Of a stretch of DNA of 64,000 bases, positions 60,654 to 64,000 are shown piece by piece (position 1 is the first letter of the stretch; every line of letters begins with the position of its first letter). The DNA is taken from the NCBI RefSeq assembly GCF_002157895.1, contig NZ_CP021377.1, positions 310,001-374,000 of the forward strand. Direction: 5' to 3'. This DNA is from Oceanisphaera profunda (GTDB lineage: Bacteria > Pseudomonadota > Gammaproteobacteria > Enterobacterales > Aeromonadaceae). A model generated the notes under the pieces. The model ran no database searches, had not been told where the DNA came from, and was given only the letters and a program-made list of their open reading frames with translations. The position numbers and the translations under genes are program-made.

Positions 60654-62645
60654 GTGTCACCCCACTTCATTACAACCGCGTGTCTGGACTGGAATGACCA
60701 AGGCACGCCGGTCGCTGCTGCGTTCGACGATGTCTACTTTTCTAACGACGATGGTCTGGCCGAAAGTCGTTATGTATTTCTCGGCCAAAATGACCTACCC
60801 AACCGTTGGCGCAATCACGACCGCCCACTATTTGTAGTGGCCGAAACCGGTTTTGGCACCGGTTTAAACGTACTGGCTACTTGGCAGGCTTTTCTCGACT
60901 ATCGTCGGCAACATCCGCAAGGTAACGCCCAGCGACTGCACCTGATCAGCGTGGAAAAATATCCACTTAACCACACAGATCTAAGCCAAGCACTGGCCCA
61001 ATGGCCAGAGCTTAGCACTTTAAGCGCACGTTTGTTAGCTGAATATCCACTGCCAATTAGCGGCTGTCATCGACTGCAATTAGACGAGAATGTGAGCCTA
61101 GATTTATGGCTAGGCGATGTCACCCAAGTGCTGCCCAGTATGGAAGCGGGCTTAAGCGGCAAGGTGGATGCTTGGTATTTAGATGGCTTTGCGCCCAGTA
61201 AGAACCCTGAAATGTGGACGCCTGCATTATTCGCTCAATTAGCGCGTTTAGCCCGCAATGGTGCCACGCTTGCCACCTTCACCGCAGCCACCTTAGTGAG
61301 GCAGGGTTTAACCGCGGCAGGCTTTGAGATGAAGCGCATAAAAGGCTTTCGCCACAAACGTGAAATGTTAGCCGGCGTGTTGCTGCGTCATCACCGCCAA
61401 CCTTACGCCACCCCTTGGTTTTGGCGCCGCCCGGGCCGAATTGGCCACACCGTTATCGTGGGTGCCGGCATTGCGGGCGCTTGTCTCGCCCATGCGCTAA
61501 CGCGACGCGGCATGCGCGTCACCTTACTAGAGCAACATGGGGCTCCCGCACAGGGGGCATCGGGCAATCGCCAAGCGGCGATTTATCCGTTGTTAAACGG
61601 CGAGCACGATAATTTAAGTCAATTTTATTTACAGGCTTTTTTGCATGCTCGCCGCACCCTCTGCGCTTTTACCGAGCAGCATAAAGTGGCGCACGACTGG
61701 TGTGGCGTGGTGCAGTTGGCGTATGACGAGACCAGCTCTGCTAAAATAACCAAGTTATTGGCCCATCATTTTCCCGACACTTTATTGGCCTCGCTTAGTG
61801 CAGAGCAAGTTAATGCCCGTACCGGCATTGCCGCCAATTTAGCTGGGCTAGAATATCCGCTGGGCGGCTGGATTTGCCCCTTTGAGCTGATTACTGCTTT
61901 GTTGGCGCAGGCCAAGAAAACGGGCTTGCTGCACACCCGCTATCAGACTCAGGTAGAGAGCTTACAAGCCAAGGACGAGCAATGGTTGCTAACCACAAGT
62001 ACCGGTGAGGTGCTGGCAGATAATGTGTTTTTGGCCAACAGCCATGGCGTGTTAGATCTGGTGCAAACCCAAGGCTTAGCGCTGTCTGCGGCGCGCGGCC
62101 AAGTCAATTATCAAGCCAGTGCACCCTCTTTAGCCTCATTAAAAACCGTAGTGTGCTATCACGGTTACCTGACCCCCGCTTGGCAAGGGCTACATTGCAT
62201 TGGCGCCAGTTATGGCCGTGATCAGGTGCACCTTGAGTACAGCGCCACAGACGAGCAAGAAAATCATCATAAATTGGTGAGTACCCTGCCCGCCTTGAAT
62301 GATCTCCCTCTAAGCAGCGGTTCAGGTCGGGTTGGCGTGCGCGCCACTTCTCGGGATCATTTTCCGATGGCGGGTGCAGCTCCCAACAAGGCGGCGCAAC
62401 TTCAGCAGTTTGATAAGTTACAACGACGCCAAGCGCAAGCGGTGCCATTAGCGGAGGATCATGCCGGTTTATATGTACTATCAGGCTTGGGTTCGCGGGG
62501 GGTATGCTCGGCGCCTTTGTTGGCTGAGCTATTAGCGGCACAATTATGTGACGAGCCTTATCCGGTCTCGCGCCCTATTCTTGATAGCCTAGCGCCCAAT
62601 CGGCATTGGGCGCGTAAGTTACTCAGGGGCCAGCCGCTGCGCTAA
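60654..62645 (+). CDS. mnmC: Bifunctional tRNA 5-methylaminomethyl-2-thiouridine enzyme MnmC
   Basis: MnmC completes the 5-methylaminomethyl-2-thiouridine wobble modification: the C-terminal oxidase removes a carboxymethyl group and the N-terminal methyltransferase adds a methyl. The 663-residue protein has the N-terminal domain (residues 1-250; VVAETGFGTGLNVLATW, WYLDGFAPSKNPEMW) and the FAD domain from about 262 (VIVGAGIAGACLAHALTRRG, GASGNRQAAIYPLL, YVLSGLGSRGVCSAPLLAELLAAQ). Translation starts at GTG with CGGAGG six bases upstream. Divergent from fabB. Secure. Confidence 0.96.
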   Translation: MSPHFITTACLDWNDQGTPVAAAFDDVYFSNDDGLAESRYVFLGQNDLPNRWRNHDRPLFVVAETGFGTGLNVLATWQAFLDYRRQHPQGNAQRLHLISVEKYPLNHTDLSQALAQWPELSTLSARLLAEYPLPISGCHRLQLDENVSLDLWLGDVTQVLPSMEAGLSGKVDAWYLDGFAPSKNPEMWTPALFAQLARLARNGATLATFTAATLVRQGLTAAGFEMKRIKGFRHKREMLAGVLLRHHRQPYATPWFWRRPGRIGHTVIVGAGIAGACLAHALTRRGMRVTLLEQHGAPAQGASGNRQAAIYPLLNGEHDNLSQFYLQAFLHARRTLCAFTEQHKVAHDWCGVVQLAYDETSSAKITKLLAHHFPDTLLASLSAEQVNARTGIAANLAGLEYPLGGWICPFELITALLAQAKKTGLLHTRYQTQVESLQAKDEQWLLTTSTGEVLADNVFLANSHGVLDLVQTQGLALSAARGQVNYQASAPSLASLKTVVCYHGYLTPAWQGLHCIGASYGRDQVHLEYSATDEQENHHKLVSTLPALNDLPLSSGSGRVGVRATSRDHFPMAGAAPNKAAQLQQFDKLQRRQAQAVPLAEDHAGLYVLSGLGSRGVCSAPLLAELLAAQLCDEPYPVSRPILDSLAPNRHWARKLLRGQPLR

Positions 62646-62732
62646 GGGGCCTTTTAACTTAATAAGCCCAGCTGATTTAGACTGGACTTATGATGAGCGA
62701 TGTAATTCTACGGGAGCTTATTCCGATTGGGC

Positions 62733-63236
62733 TTATTCTGGCTTAATAAGGCCAAGCTGGCGGCCATAATCATTTTGCTGCTGAAAATCACGCAGCAAGG
62801 TTTGGGCAATGTCCAGCTGATGATAGCCAACGCGATCGGCCACCTCATGCAGCTGCTCGCAGTTGGCTTGCGGCGCAATTTGAAACAAAGAGTGCTCTAA
62901 CCATTCCGCGGATAATAAGGCGCGCTCACGTACTAGACGTTCATAACCGGTTAACGCCAGTCGGTAATTTTGCCATGCGGGCGTTTGTGGCCACTCCAAA
63001 GGCTCAGTCACGGTCGCGGTGAGCGAGACTAACACTTGGGAGGGCAAACAGCCTTTTTCCGTGTGCTGGCCCGACAATTGCCAAGACAAGCGATAATCCA
63101 CATCTGCCAAACTGGGCTCCAGCGCACTCGAGCCATAAATATCCACAGTTTGGCGCGCTTTCAATACCATATTTTCGGCCCACGCCGGCAGCGCCAGCAA
63201 TAAGATCAGGCCCCAACTCCAAGATAATGGTTTCAA
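62733..63236 (-). CDS. Secreted protein, possibly DUF922-like without the zinc motif
   Basis: A 167-residue exported protein. The most likely start is a TTG at 63236: GGAG lies seven bases upstream, and the product then begins KPLSWSWGLILLLALPAWA, a good signal peptide; an ATG at 63275 lacks a ribosome site. The mature part is predicted alpha/beta with DYRLSWQLSG, an LVSLTATVTEPLEWPQ strand pair and a long helix. The overall order resembles the DUF922 family of secreted putative zinc proteases, but where those have HExxH this has GYERLV, so no metal site. Two Cys (in GCLPSQ and NCEQL) could form a disulfide. I am not sure of the family. Confidence 0.55.
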   Translation of the reverse strand: MKPLSWSWGLILLLALPAWAENMVLKARQTVDIYGSSALEPSLADVDYRLSWQLSGQHTEKGCLPSQVLVSLTATVTEPLEWPQTPAWQNYRLALTGYERLVRERALLSAEWLEHSLFQIAPQANCEQLHEVADRVGYHQLDIAQTLLRDFQQQNDYGRQLGLIKPE

Positions 63237-63444
63237 TATCGCTCTCCAAAATATTATCTGCGCGCAGAGCTTCATTATAGGCGCTCGGTATAATCAAGTC
63301 ATTTGAGTCTAGTGCTATGTTACTCGATTTAGACACAAAAAATGCAGAAATCCGGCACAACCCCCTGACATATCACCCCTGCCTCTATATTGGCTCTAGC
63401 AGCTGCGTTATAGTGCGCACATTGTTAATTGGTTGGAGCGCTGC

Positions 63445-64000
63445 ATGATCACAGCCTATACCCTGAATGGCACATCCTTCAATATTCAGCCCCTCGACTT
63501 AGAAGCTGAGTTACCGCCTAATGTCGTGTGGCTGGATATCTTAAAGCCCAGTGAAGACGAACAGCGCTGGATGAAGCAGTTGTTTGTGGAAGAAATGCCA
63601 GAGCTCGACGAGCTTGACGACATTGAAGCCTCGGCGCGTTTTTATCGCGATAAAGACGGCCTGCATATTCACTCGCTGTTTCCGCAACGCTTGGGCAAAG
63701 AGATAGACGGCATCAACGTGCTCTTTAACTTACGCAACAACATGCTGATCAGTTTTCGTGAAGATGACTTAGGTCTGATCCGCCTGTTACGCCATTATAT
63801 GCGTCAAGACCGTGTTGAAGCGGACAACGCCACCGACCTGCTCTTGGAAATATTCGAGCTAAAAGTCGAATATATTTCTGACTTAATTGAAGACGGCTAC
63901 AAAACGCTCGAGCAAACCGCTAAACAAGTACTGCACGTCACCAACTTGCACAGCACAATGTCAGACTTGATGCAGCAAGAAGACGGCAACGGCCATATTC
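63445..64000 (+). CDS. corA: CorA-like magnesium transporter (partial, runs off the window)
   Basis: The first 185 codons of a CorA family divalent-cation channel are in the window. The sequence VVWLDILKPSEDEQRWMKQLF, EASARFYRDKDGLHIHSLF, NVLFNLRNNMLISFREDD and LLLEIFELKVEYISDLIEDGY matches the cytoplasmic funnel of CorA, and the acidic helix that follows is cut by the edge. The pore motif GMN would lie beyond the edge. GGAG lies nine bases before the ATG. Family assignment is good; the C-terminus cannot be checked here. Confidence 0.9.
   Translation, partial: MITAYTLNGTSFNIQPLDLEAELPPNVVWLDILKPSEDEQRWMKQLFVEEMPELDELDDIEASARFYRDKDGLHIHSLFPQRLGKEIDGINVLFNLRNNMLISFREDDLGLIRLLRHYMRQDRVEADNATDLLLEIFELKVEYISDLIEDGYKTLEQTAKQVLHVTNLHSTMSDLMQQEDGNGHI

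Noticed and set aside
62104-62541. A 145-codon frame opposite mnmC
   Set aside because: Antisense to a highly conserved enzyme; no independent support.
1-64000. tRNA, rRNA, prophage or complete insertion sequence
   Set aside because: No sequence resembling these was found in reading both strands; a tRNAscan or IS search would be needed to exclude short or diverged cases.

Overview
The window is a stretch of chromosome from a gammaproteobacterium of roughly 50% GC. The house-keeping content (queCDE, ppsA/ppsR, purEK, fabB divergent from mnmC as in Escherichia coli, mobA, moeA, corA) and the style of the genes suggest a marine or brackish member of the Aeromonadales, close to Oceanisphaera or Oceanimonas; that placement is inference from gene content only. 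No rRNA, tRNA, CRISPR array, prophage or complete insertion sequence was found. Most intergenic spaces carry dispersed repeats belonging to three recognisable families.

Layout. 1-8.7 kb: moeA; a queC-queD-queE operon with a preQ1-I riboswitch over the queC ribosome binding site; ppsA divergent from its regulator ppsR across five phased TTAYATGA repeats; an NCS2 purine permease. 9-18.9 kb: an accessory block with a minus-strand operon (ECF-type sigma factor, zinc-finger anti-sigma-like protein, ArsS-type radical SAM enzyme, two 'arsenosugar' glycosyltransferases, membrane fatty-acid-hydroxylase-like enzyme), a divergent MtnK-like kinase, a TVP38 membrane domain fused to a mercuric-reductase-like flavoprotein, and, divergent from it across a Pho-box-like triplet repeat, a secreted cytochrome c carrying twenty Pro-Cys motifs followed by a His-rich partner. 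19-31 kb: ovoA (ovothiol), ppnP, an unknown secreted protein, a PQQ-type sugar dehydrogenase, ytoQ, a rhodanese-like protein without its cysteine, two cation/proton antiporters and a pRiA4b ORF-3-like protein.

31-34.3 kb is foreign in character: two AT-rich genes, each followed by an attC-like recombination site, form a small integron-type cassette array without a visible integrase. One cassette encodes a PD-(D/E)xK nuclease-like protein, the other an unknown protein. 34.3-44.6 kb: cobO, a zincin-like CLCA_X protein, a DUF1328 peptide, a BON-domain stress protein, a Na/Pi cotransporter with two good Pho boxes, a bile-acid-symporter-family transporter, an AraC regulator, a secreted amidohydrolase and a PLP cysteine-metabolising enzyme. 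45-64 kb: a two-gene RND efflux system, purE-purK, a sodium:solute symporter with a 43-residue partner, an NRDE protein, a signal-peptide-bearing ATP-dependent DNA ligase, a CynX-type transporter, mobA with a very recent 50-bp tandem duplication at its 3' end, fabB, mnmC, a small secreted protein and the start of corA.

The most promising unit for new biology is 9-18.9 kb. Its genes can be read as one envelope-facing stress or organoarsenic-type pathway with its own sigma factor, and the Cys-rich cytochrome at its edge appears to be under a phosphate-type response regulator; arsenate is a phosphate analogue, so the two signals are compatible. This is a hypothesis: no arsenic methyltransferase or arsenate reductase lies in the window.
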